Below, piece after piece: positions 16,502 through 24,541 of a DNA stretch of 64,000 nt. The notes beneath the pieces are model-generated. The model was given only the letters and a program-made list of their open reading frames with translations. It did no database searches and was not told where the DNA came from. Made by a program: the position numbers and the translations under genes. Positions within the stretch are counted from its first letter, which is position 1. Each line of letters opens with the position of its first letter. This DNA is from Pedobacter ghigonis (lineage in GTDB: Bacteria > Bacteroidota > Bacteroidia > Sphingobacteriales > Sphingobacteriaceae), in contig NZ_CAESCM010000022.1 of the NCBI RefSeq assembly GCF_903166585.1, forward strand, positions 1 through 64,000. The letters are read 5' to 3'.

Positions 16502-17293
16502 ATGCGTAATTTCTTTCATTGCACAATCCTTTTCGTTTCCGTTGGCTTTTCGTGTAGCGCTCAAAGTATCGATTCAGTTAAAAATATTGCTGCCGATTCA
16601 TTAGGAAGATGGTATACCGGCAATCCGGTTCCAAAAAGAAGATTTAAGGCTGCCACTTTTATTGCTCCTGTGGTATTGGCAGGTTATGGTTTTGCTGCGG
16701 TTTATGATCATGGCGCATTAAAACAGCTTGATTTGAGTACCAAGGCAGAATTACAGGAAGACCATCCTTTATTTGCTGCGCATGTTGATGATTATCTCCA
16801 GTTTGCGCCTGCCGCTGCGGTTTATGCGCTTAATCTCTCTGGCGTAAAAGGTAAACATAACCTGTTCGATGCTTCCATGTTGTATGTAACTTCGGCAGCT
16901 ATTATGGGTGTTTCTACTCACTTTGTAAAACAGGGTATGGGCAGGGAACGGCCAAATGGCAATGGCGAAAACTCTTTTCCATCCGGACATACGGCTTCGG
17001 CATTTATGGCGGCAGAGTTTTTACACCAGGAGTATAAGGATGTTAATCCATGGATCGGTTATGCCGGTTATTTTGTAGCCACTGCTACCGGAACATTACG
17101 CATGTACAACAATAAACATTGGTTTAGTGATGTGGTTGCAGGTGCAGGATTCGGAATTGCTTCTACAAAAATATCTTATCTGGTGTATCCATACATTAAA
17201 AGTCTTTTTACCACAAAGAAAGACGGGAATTTTACTTTAATGCCTTTTCACCAGGAGGGAAGTACAGGCTTAATGCTTTCGGGCAGGTTTTAA
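16502..17293 (+). CDS. PAP2-superfamily phosphatase
   Basis: 263 residues, signal peptide at the N-terminus (CSA-QS near residue 20). The three acid-phosphatase motifs are intact: K143-x6-R150-P151 (KQGMGRERP), P160-S-G-H163 (FPSGHTAS) and R200-x5-H206-x3-D210 (RMYNNKHWFSD). Enzymes of this type dephosphorylate undecaprenyl pyrophosphate, phosphatidylglycerol phosphate or lipid A in the periplasm. Its place in a two-component regulon with an LtaS-like enzyme argues for a lipid or lipid A remodelling role, but the substrate is not shown by sequence. Co-transcribed with the PepSY-like gene. Confidence 0.88.
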   Translation: MRNFFHCTILFVSVGFSCSAQSIDSVKNIAADSLGRWYTGNPVPKRRFKAATFIAPVVLAGYGFAAVYDHGALKQLDLSTKAELQEDHPLFAAHVDDYLQFAPAAAVYALNLSGVKGKHNLFDASMLYVTSAAIMGVSTHFVKQGMGRERPNGNGENSFPSGHTASAFMAAEFLHQEYKDVNPWIGYAGYFVATATGTLRMYNNKHWFSDVVAGAGFGIASTKISYLVYPYIKSLFTTKKDGNFTLMPFHQEGSTGLMLSGRF

Positions 17294-17339
17294 TCTTAAA
17301 ATGCGTGTGCAATTACTTTGTTAGTGGGCAAAATGTCAG

Positions 17340-17374
17340 CTACAGACTTTCTTCATAATTCATTAGTAATTTGG
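17340..17374 (+). promoter_or_regulatory. response-regulator box and -7 element upstream of the efflux operon
   Basis: CTACAG (17340-17345) and CTTCAT (17351-17356) are 11 bp apart. TAATTTGG (17367-17374) begins 16 bases from the start of the proximal hexamer. The leader to the TolC-like gene (17436) would be about 55 bases. A further CTGTAG-like pair in opposite orientation lies near 17395. Confidence 0.65.
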
Positions 17375-17435
17375 AGTCTCTTAACTGTAGAATGCTGTGA
17401 GAAAATGAAATAATTGAGGTGAATTAATTTGTAAA

Positions 17436-18683
17436 ATGAAGCTAAAATTAACCTGCCTGGTGCTTTGTCTGTTTACCTTTTCAGCAAGAAGGGTATTGGC
17501 TCAGGTACCATCAAAAAATCTCGGTTATTATTTAAAAGAAGCCGAAGCAAACAGTCCCTTACTTAAAGATTTTAAGAACCAGCAACGTGCTACAGGGGTA
17601 GATAGCTTAATTATTCGTGCTACCGGAGGGCCACAGGTTACGGCAAGCGCTGCCGGGATTTATGCCCCCGTAATACAGGGTTATGGCTACGATGAGGTAC
17701 TTACCAACGGACAAGCTTTAGAAGCCCTGCTTAATGTAAACTACGATCTCCTGAACAAAAAGCGGATCAATAATCAGCTAGAGGGGATTAAGATTCAAAG
17801 CGATTCTATTCAATATGCAGGCCAGCTGTCGCTGTTTGATTTGCAAAGATCTATTGCCGATCAATACATTGTGGCTTATGCCAGTCAGCAGCAGGTTGAT
17901 TTTAACCGTGAGGTAATTATGTTACTGCAGCAGGAAGAAGCAATATTAAAGAAATTAACCAGAAGTAATATTTACAAACAATCGGAGTATTTAACCTTTC
18001 TGGTAACACTGCAACAGCAGCAATTGCTGGTAAAACAGGCAGAGTTACAGTTTAGAAACGATTATGCCTCCTTAAATTATCTGGCAGGCATAACCGATAC
18101 TACACAGGTTATGCTGGCCGATCCAAAATTACAAACGGGTACCACTACTATTGACCAAAGTTTTTTTGGTAAACGTTTTGATATCGACAGCTTAAAAAAC
18201 AACAATCAAAAAAGCGCAATTGATCTTAGCTATAAACCCAAACTTGGGGTGTATGCCAATGGAGGATATAATTCTTCATTTATTTTACAGCCTTATAAGA
18301 ACCTGGGAACAAGTGTTGGTTTTACCTTTTCTGTACCAATTTATGATGGCCATCAAAAGAAGATGCAGTACCAGAAGCTTAGCCTTTCTGCTAAAACAAT
18401 AGCCGGTTACCGTAATTTTTTTATCCGTCAGCAACAGCAGCAGTTAAACCTGATCAGGCAACAGCTGAATCAAACCGATGCGCTTTTCCCTAAAATTAAC
18501 GAACAGATCCGTTTCAGCAAAGGTTTAATTGATGTAGACCGTAAACTGATGCATACCGGCGATTTAAAGGTAGCCGATTTTGTAATTGCCATTAACAATT
18601 ACCTGGCCGCCCAAAACCTCTTGCGCCAAACCAATATTAACCGTTTAAAACTGATTAATCAATTTAATTACTGGAACCGATAA
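17436..18683 (+). CDS. TolC-family outer membrane efflux protein
   Basis: 415 residues, signal peptide to about residue 22 (FSARRVLAQ). The long helical repeats typical of TolC/CusC are seen twice (about 25-230 and 250-415), rich in Gln, Leu and Asn, with the family's amphipathic periplasmic helices (LFDLQRSIADQYIVAYASQQQVDFNREVIMLLQQEE). It forms the outer-membrane exit duct of the tripartite pump encoded by the next two genes; the adaptor gene starts two bases after its stop. Transcribed from the regulon promoter at 17340. Confidence 0.88.
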   Translation: MKLKLTCLVLCLFTFSARRVLAQVPSKNLGYYLKEAEANSPLLKDFKNQQRATGVDSLIIRATGGPQVTASAAGIYAPVIQGYGYDEVLTNGQALEALLNVNYDLLNKKRINNQLEGIKIQSDSIQYAGQLSLFDLQRSIADQYIVAYASQQQVDFNREVIMLLQQEEAILKKLTRSNIYKQSEYLTFLVTLQQQQLLVKQAELQFRNDYASLNYLAGITDTTQVMLADPKLQTGTTTIDQSFFGKRFDIDSLKNNNQKSAIDLSYKPKLGVYANGGYNSSFILQPYKNLGTSVGFTFSVPIYDGHQKKMQYQKLSLSAKTIAGYRNFFIRQQQQQLNLIRQQLNQTDALFPKINEQIRFSKGLIDVDRKLMHTGDLKVADFVIAINNYLAAQNLLRQTNINRLKLINQFNYWNR

Positions 18684-18685
18684 CC

Positions 18686-19612
18686 ATGAGTAGCGATCTA
18701 AAATTTATATGCGGCTGCATTGCCGTACTGTTTATCTTTTCGGGCTGTAGGCATTCAGAATCGGCAGATACGGTTGATGAACCTTCACCAGTTACGCCTG
18801 TTCAGGTTACTACGGTAAAAGATAGTTCGCTGGCCGAATTTGTTGAGCTTTCGGCAGTTTCGGCCTATCTCGAAAAGAGTTTTGTAAAAGCCAATATCAA
18901 TGGTTACATCGAAAATGCACAAGCCGTAACGGGTATGCAGGTAAGTAGTCATCAGCTGTTATTTAGTTTAATCACTAAAGAGGCAAGATCCATTGGCAAT
19001 AGTGTAAATAAACTTGATGCAGGTTTTAAATTTTCGGGTATTTCCAACATCAGGGCCGATCAGGCGGGCACCCTGGTTGCGGTAAATCACCAGAAAGGAG
19101 ACTATGTGCAGGATGGAGAAGCTTTGGCAACCATCAGCAACCGCAATAGCCTTGTTTTTTTGCTCGATTTGCCTTACGAGTATAACCAATTGATAAACCA
19201 GAATAAAACATTAGCGGTTCTGTTACCCGATGGAACAAAAATGACCGGAACAGTTTCGGGTACTATGCCTTCGGTTGATTCGGCTGCGCAAACCCAGCGT
19301 TATATCCTTAAAGTTGCAGCAGGCAAAAATATTCCCGAAGGGTTGATTGCCAAAGTACGGTTAACCAAAGTGAGTCATGCGGGGGCGCAGGTATTGCCCA
19401 AACCGGCAGTATTGGCTAACGAAACAGAAGATGAGTTTTGGGTAATGAAACTCATTAACGATTCGACCGCAGTAAAGGTAAAGGTGAAAAGGGGAATCGA
19501 AAATGAGCATAGCATTGAAGTACTTGAGCCCAGGTTTTCTAAAAAAGACCGCATCATTACTTCAGGGAATTATGGGATAGCCGATACGGCCAAAGTTAAA
19601 ATTCAGCAATAG
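18686..19612 (+). CDS. efflux RND periplasmic adaptor (membrane fusion protein), lipoprotein
   Basis: 308 residues. The signal peptide ends in a lipobox (LFIFSGC, about residue 22), so the adaptor is lipid-anchored. It has a barrel-sandwich/lipoyl half-motif (VKANINGYIENAQAVTGMQVSSHQLLFSLITKEA ... IRADQAGTLVAVNHQKGDYVQDGEALATI) and a beta-barrel C-terminal part. It is shorter than typical adaptors (350-400) because the helical hairpin between the lipoyl halves is short. It links the TolC-like duct to the RND permease, whose gene starts two bases after its stop. Confidence 0.87.
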   Translation: MSSDLKFICGCIAVLFIFSGCRHSESADTVDEPSPVTPVQVTTVKDSSLAEFVELSAVSAYLEKSFVKANINGYIENAQAVTGMQVSSHQLLFSLITKEARSIGNSVNKLDAGFKFSGISNIRADQAGTLVAVNHQKGDYVQDGEALATISNRNSLVFLLDLPYEYNQLINQNKTLAVLLPDGTKMTGTVSGTMPSVDSAAQTQRYILKVAAGKNIPEGLIAKVRLTKVSHAGAQVLPKPAVLANETEDEFWVMKLINDSTAVKVKVKRGIENEHSIEVLEPRFSKKDRIITSGNYGIADTAKVKIQQ

Positions 19613-19614
19613 CC

Positions 19615-22600
19615 ATGAACAAGTTTTTCGTTTCCCATAAAAACCCAATTCTGGCAGTACTGCTCATCATTATAGTGGGAGGGGTTTATTCTTTTAGTCA
19701 GCTAAAAACCGGTCTTTTCCCCGAAATTACCTTTCCAAAGATTAAGATTATTGCCGATGCTGAATTGCAGCCGGTTGATAAAATGGTAGTTACGGTAACG
19801 CGGCCCTTAGAAAATGCAGTAAAACAAGTGCCCGATCTTCAGTTGGTGAGGAGTACCACCAGCCGTGGTAGTTGCGAACTTTCGGCATTTTTGAATCCGG
19901 GTGCTGATATCGATCTGAGTCAGCAGCGGATAGAATCGCAGATTGCCAAAATAAGTGCTTCATTGCCGGCTGGAGTTAATATTTCGGTCGAGAAGATGAA
20001 TCCATCTATCCTTCCGGTAAGCGGATATAGCTTAGAAAGTCACAATTATTCGCCCGCCGAACTGAAAAAAATTGCAACCTATACGGTAAAGCCATTTCTT
20101 TCGCAGGTAGACGGGGTTTCAGAGATTCGTGTTATTGGTGGTAAAAGCAAAGAATATTGGCTTGAACTTGATGTACAGAAAATGCAGGCGCTGGGCATCA
20201 CTCCCGATCAGATCAGCAATGTACTCAGTCAAACCAATTTTATAAAATCTAACGGTTACCTGGCTGATCACAATTATTTATATCTGTCGGTAACCGATGC
20301 TACAGTTAAAAATAAAAGCGATTTAGAAAATCTGGTACTGAGCAGAAAAGGCAACCGGATTATTAAGATGATGGATATTGCGCGGGTAAACATTCAGCAA
20401 AGTGTAGAATATACCAGGATCAATGCCAATGGGAAAGATGGAATCCTGATTGCGGTAATTAAACAGCCCAACGCCAACCTGATCGATCTCTCTAACGAGA
20501 TGCATAGCAAGGTAGCCCAATTGAAGCGTATTTTACCAGCAGGGGTAAGCATTAAACCTTATTATGTACAGGCCGATTTCGTAAACGAATCGGTAAAAAG
20601 TGTACGCGATAGTTTGCTAATTGGTTTGGTGCTGGCTATTGTGGTAGCCATTATCTTTCTACGCTCATTAAAAGCGAGTGCTACTATATTAATTACCATC
20701 CCGGTTACACTTTGTTTAACGGTAATTGTACTTTATTTTATCGGTTATTCGCTCAATATCATGACACTTGGTGCCATTGCTGCGGCCATTGGTTTAATTA
20801 TAGATGATGCCATTGTAGTGGTAGAACAAATTCACCGTACACACGAAGAACATCCCGAAGAGCTTACCATGCGATTACTGAGCAAAGCTGTTGGCTATCT
20901 TTTTCCGGCTATGCTGGGTTCTTCTATTAGTACCATCGTAATTTTTGTACCCTTTGTATTGATGACCGGTGTTGCAGGCGCTTATTTTCAGGTAATGACC
21001 AATACCATGATTATTACGCTGGTTTGTTCTTTCTTTGTTACCTGGATTGGCTTACCCGTAATTTATCTTTTGCTTACCCGCAAAGGTGGCAGCCATGCCG
21101 CTTCAGGTAAAAAGGTGGTTGTACATGAGGTTAAACCGCAAAACTGGGTGCGTTATTTTATTACGCGTCCTGCTATTTCCATTCTATTTTTGCTGGTACT
21201 GCTTGCATCGATAGCACTTGTTTTTCCGCGTTTAGAAACCGGCTTTCTGCCCGAAATGGATGAAGGCAGTATTGTTTTGGATTATGCTTCGCCTCCGGGT
21301 ACATCGCTCGAAGAAACCGACAGGATGCTTAAGGAAGTAGAAAAAAAGGAAATTGTTAAAATCCCCGATGTGCAGGCATACTCGCGTAGAACAGGAACAC
21401 AAATGGGTTTCTTTATCACCGAACCCAATACCGGCGATTATCTGATCCAGCTTAAACCAAACAGAACAAAAACCACTGATGAGGTAATTTCTGAAATCCG
21501 TACACATATAGAAAATACCCAGCCTGCACTGGTTATCGATTTTGGGCAGGTAATTGGTGATATGCTGGGCGATTTAATGAGTTCTACGCAGCCGATAGAA
21601 GTAAAGATTTTTGGTAACGATCAGGAGAAACTGCAAGGTCTATCTAAAAAGGTTGCAGGTATTGTTGCACATGTAAGTGGTACAGCCGACGTTTTTGATG
21701 GTATTGTACGCTCGGGTCCAACGGCAAACATTGAGCCCAACTTTGCTGTGCTGGCGCAATATGGAGTAAGTCCGGCCGCTTTTCAATCGCAGCTTCAAAC
21801 GGCGATGCAAGGTACTTTAATCGGCGATTTGTATGATAAACAACAGCTGTCGCCTATTCGTATGGTGTACCCTGGCAGCAGGACTTTTAGTGTGGCTGAT
21901 ATAATTAAACTTAAAATTTTTCTGCCTGATGGAACTGCTGTTCCTATTCGGCAAATGGCTGTGGTAACGTTAAAATCCGGAAATGCAGAAGTAGAAAGAG
22001 AAAATCTGCAAAGCATTGGGGTAGTTACCGCACGACTGGATAACCGGGATCTGGGCAGCGTAATGAAAGATTTGCAGAAAGCTGTAAATAAAAATATAAA
22101 CCTGCCTTCGGGTTATCACATCGAATACGGTGGTGCCTATAAAGAGCAGCAACAATCCTTCACCGAATTGTTAATCATTCTTATTGCTTCGAGCTTACTG
22201 GTGTTTAGCGTAATCCTGTTCCTGTTTAAAGATTTTAAAACTGCCTTTCTTATTCTGGTTATCTCAGTACTGGGGATTTCGGGCAGTTATCTGGCTTTGT
22301 TTTTAACACATACCCCTTTAAATGTGGGCAGTTATACAGGCTTGATTATGATTGTGGGTATTATTGGCGAGAATGCCATATTCACCTTTCTGCAGTTTAA
22401 AGAATCGCTGGAAAAACTAAGTGTTGATGATGCCATTACCTTTGCTATTTCTACCCGTTTACGACCAAAATTAATGACTGCCCTGGGGGCAATTATTGCA
22501 TTAATGCCTTTGGCTTTAGGTATCGGGGCAGGAGCACAACTTCATCAGCCGCTGGCCATAGCTGTAATTGGTGGTTTTATTGTAGCCTTGCCTTTACTGC

Positions 22601-22644
22601 TCGTGGCTTTGCCAAGCCTGATTAGAAAGTTATACCACGAGTAG
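19615..22644 (+). CDS. efflux RND transporter permease
   Basis: 1009 residues, the normal length for AcrB/CusA-type RND pumps. An N-terminal membrane helix (NPILAVLLIIIVGGVYSF) is followed by a porter domain, helices 2-6 with the proton-relay Asp pair in GLIIDDAIVVVE, a second porter half, and helices 7-12 with GLIMIVGIIGENAIFTF. No methionine or His cluster marks it as a heavy-metal pump, so a hydrophobic or amphipathic drug/lipid substrate is more likely. It is the last gene of the pump operon; a 21-bp repeat follows. Confidence 0.92.
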   Translation: MNKFFVSHKNPILAVLLIIIVGGVYSFSQLKTGLFPEITFPKIKIIADAELQPVDKMVVTVTRPLENAVKQVPDLQLVRSTTSRGSCELSAFLNPGADIDLSQQRIESQIAKISASLPAGVNISVEKMNPSILPVSGYSLESHNYSPAELKKIATYTVKPFLSQVDGVSEIRVIGGKSKEYWLELDVQKMQALGITPDQISNVLSQTNFIKSNGYLADHNYLYLSVTDATVKNKSDLENLVLSRKGNRIIKMMDIARVNIQQSVEYTRINANGKDGILIAVIKQPNANLIDLSNEMHSKVAQLKRILPAGVSIKPYYVQADFVNESVKSVRDSLLIGLVLAIVVAIIFLRSLKASATILITIPVTLCLTVIVLYFIGYSLNIMTLGAIAAAIGLIIDDAIVVVEQIHRTHEEHPEELTMRLLSKAVGYLFPAMLGSSISTIVIFVPFVLMTGVAGAYFQVMTNTMIITLVCSFFVTWIGLPVIYLLLTRKGGSHAASGKKVVVHEVKPQNWVRYFITRPAISILFLLVLLASIALVFPRLETGFLPEMDEGSIVLDYASPPGTSLEETDRMLKEVEKKEIVKIPDVQAYSRRTGTQMGFFITEPNTGDYLIQLKPNRTKTTDEVISEIRTHIENTQPALVIDFGQVIGDMLGDLMSSTQPIEVKIFGNDQEKLQGLSKKVAGIVAHVSGTADVFDGIVRSGPTANIEPNFAVLAQYGVSPAAFQSQLQTAMQGTLIGDLYDKQQLSPIRMVYPGSRTFSVADIIKLKIFLPDGTAVPIRQMAVVTLKSGNAEVERENLQSIGVVTARLDNRDLGSVMKDLQKAVNKNINLPSGYHIEYGGAYKEQQQSFTELLIILIASSLLVFSVILFLFKDFKTAFLILVISVLGISGSYLALFLTHTPLNVGSYTGLIMIVGIIGENAIFTFLQFKESLEKLSVDDAITFAISTRLRPKLMTALGAIIALMPLALGIGAGAQLHQPLAIAVIGGFIVALPLLLVALPSLIRKLYHE

Positions 22645-22702
22645 CATATTTAAACAATATGATAAAGTATAGATGAATGATTTTCTGGTATTAATAAACA
22701 GA

Positions 22703-22806
22703 GATGCGTTATTAGAGAATTGGGATGCGGTATTTGAGAATTGGAACAGGTTATTGGGAAATCGGAATGCAATATTGTTAAATTGGGATACCATATTGTA
22801 GAATGG
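22703..22806. repeat. 21-bp tandem repeat, five units
   Basis: Units begin at 22703, 22724, 22745, 22766 and 22787; the first four are 21 bp, the last 20 bp. The consensus resembles GATGCGNTATTNGAGAATTGG. On the minus strand a short open frame reads a seven-residue repeat (FRFPNNL, FQFSNTA, SQFSNNA, SLFINTR). It sits in the spacer after the efflux operon; the frame has no start context or family match, so I do not call it a gene. Confidence 0.8.
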
Positions 22807-22948
22807 ACTCACAATTATTTAAATGGATTGTCCTATATATTTAACAATAGGTTATGCAGCGTAAAATAAATGAAAAGATCGTCTGGAGATTGTTGTACAT
22901 CGTTTGTAAAAAAGTCATGCGGGGATGACCACCCGCATGACGATTAAT

Positions 22949-23650
22949 TTATTTGCTAAATGTTAAAGCTAAAATGTGTTTAAGTTGCGGGTGATCGCTT
23001 TTTAGAGAGGCCTTTATATAGTTTTTAACCCCTTTTACTATTATAACTAAGCCGCTTTGTTTATCGTAAAATGCATTAAACCGATTTCTACGGGCATCAT
23101 CAACCGGTGTTTTGGCAATTGCAACCGCAGTAATATTGCTTTCCATACTGATCAGTAGCGTTTGTAAGGCTTCAATACTGATATCGGCTTCGGCAGGTGA
23201 ATATATTTTGCTAATAATGAGCACATCAATGTATTGTTTAAGGTTTTCCACTTTAGTATCGTAAGATACGCGCACATGGGGCTGGGTACTGGTACCATCA
23301 GCCTTTGTTGTTTTTGATGATATGCCCCTTAGGTTATCGGCCAGTGTTTTAGCTGTTTGCAGTTCGGCAGGATTATCTATAGCTGCTTTCAGGTAATTAT
23401 AACTCCTGGTAATTAAATTGCTTAAAGCCTTAAAAATAAGTTCCTGCTCATCTACAGCTTTACTGTATATCGGAAGTACCTGGCTGAGTATCCGGGTAGA
23501 CTCGTCAGCATTTTTTGAGAGGAGTTCTAAAGCCTCTATCTGAAAGGCTTGCTTAGGAGGCTGATATGCCGCACCCAGGGTTTTTAAACGAATAATTAAA
23601 TCTTTTAGGTTGGCTGCATTTTTTGTGAAGCCGCTTTCGGTTGTTGACAT
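22949..23650 (-). CDS. helical protein of unknown function
   Basis: 233 residues, almost entirely predicted alpha-helix, no signal peptide and no membrane segment. It contains two loosely similar halves (ILSQVLPIYSKAVDEQELIFKALSNLITRSYNYL and IDVLIISKIYSPAEADISIEALQTLLISME...). The C-terminal half (NRFNAFYDKQSGLVIIVKGVKNYIKA..HPQLKHILALTFSK) is a pattern found in conserved uncharacterised proteins of Flavobacteria and Sphingobacteria. No catalytic motif is visible. It is monocistronic with a 350-base upstream spacer. Confidence 0.78.
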   Translation of the reverse strand: MSTTESGFTKNAANLKDLIIRLKTLGAAYQPPKQAFQIEALELLSKNADESTRILSQVLPIYSKAVDEQELIFKALSNLITRSYNYLKAAIDNPAELQTAKTLADNLRGISSKTTKADGTSTQPHVRVSYDTKVENLKQYIDVLIISKIYSPAEADISIEALQTLLISMESNITAVAIAKTPVDDARRNRFNAFYDKQSGLVIIVKGVKNYIKASLKSDHPQLKHILALTFSK

Positions 23651-24000
23651 CGATTTGTTTGGTTAGGTAAATAAAACATAAAGCATAATGAACTGATCAT
23701 TTGATGCTGTTATAAATGCCTAAGACAAAAGCTAAACCAATTTTTTCTTTTAAGGTACAGGTATGGGAATTTTGGCTAATGGGTTATTTGTGATATGCGG
23801 TTTTTGCATCATTAATGCCTTATTTAAGCTGATTTGCTTGTTACGTAAAAAAATAAAGGCATGATGAGGAACCTAAAATAAAGCAGCATTAAATGGGGTT
23901 GTTTTTCCACGCTATGTGGAATTGGGAAAATATTTCTACACTATCCGTCGGGATAAGTATTTGACTGTGCCCATTAACATCATAAATTTTAGCGGCTTAG
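23651..24000. other. spacer upstream of the helical protein gene
   Basis: AT-rich, no open frame. It holds the presumed promoter of the minus-strand helical protein gene, but no clear TAnnTTTG element was found. A small hairpin TATCC-GTCG-GGATA lies near 23945-23960, downstream of the outer-membrane protein gene ending at 24001. Confidence 0.4.
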
Positions 24001-24534
24001 CTAAAAAGCTACCCCAACCTGTACACCTGTGGTTAAAGAAGCGGGTTGATCATTACCAAATCTAACTGGTAGTGGCAAAGCCATATACAGACTGGTATTT
24101 TTCCCTTTCTTAATAACCTGATTAAAAACGGGTGTAAAACCATAACGGCCATTGGTTTCGAACGCTGCACGACCAATAAAGGTAAAACCATGTTTAAAAC
24201 GAAACATGGCACCCGGATGAAAGAGTACCGAACTCACTTTTGAAATGTTATGCTCGGTGCGGATCGCTGGTGCAATTTCGAAGCTGATACCAAATTTGTC
24301 GCTTTTTAGGAGGTTGATTCCGAAGGGGAACACCAAAGTATAAACATTTGAAAAGTTGTTGTGAAAACCGTCTTTATTAAACGTACCGATAGGATGGAAT
24401 AAACTGAAATAGCCGGTTATTTTTGGATAAACATTAACAGTTGGGCTGCTTTGTGCTTTTACTTTAAAAGATAAAGTACATATAAAGGCAATGGCTGTAA
24501 AACGGATAAATGGTCTGGTAAAAGATGTAAGCAT
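24001..24534 (-). CDS. small outer-membrane beta-barrel-like protein
   Basis: 177 residues from ATG 24534, which begins a signal peptide (MLTSFTRPFIRFTAIAFICTLSFKVKA-Q). A longer in-frame extension would overlap the chromate transporter gene and is rejected. The mature chain alternates hydrophobic and polar residues (KFGISFEIAPAIRTEHN, FRFKHGFTFIGRAAFET, TSLYMALPLPVRF) and ends in a terminal Phe, as small outer-membrane barrels do. The start codon follows the ChrA stop by seven bases, so it is in the chromate operon. Its role there is unknown. Confidence 0.72.
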   Translation of the reverse strand: MLTSFTRPFIRFTAIAFICTLSFKVKAQSSPTVNVYPKITGYFSLFHPIGTFNKDGFHNNFSNVYTLVFPFGINLLKSDKFGISFEIAPAIRTEHNISKVSSVLFHPGAMFRFKHGFTFIGRAAFETNGRYGFTPVFNQVIKKGKNTSLYMALPLPVRFGNDQPASLTTGVQVGVAF

Positions 24535-24541
24535 AATTTTA

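Noticed and set aside
22630-22812. Minus-strand open frame of 60 codons with heptad repeats as a gene
   Set aside because: The frame follows the 21-bp repeat and overlaps the end of the RND gene; no family and no ribosome signal. Kept only as a repeat.
22949-23650. Phage or toxin function for the helical protein
   Set aside because: No toxin motif, no partner gene and no phage context nearby.
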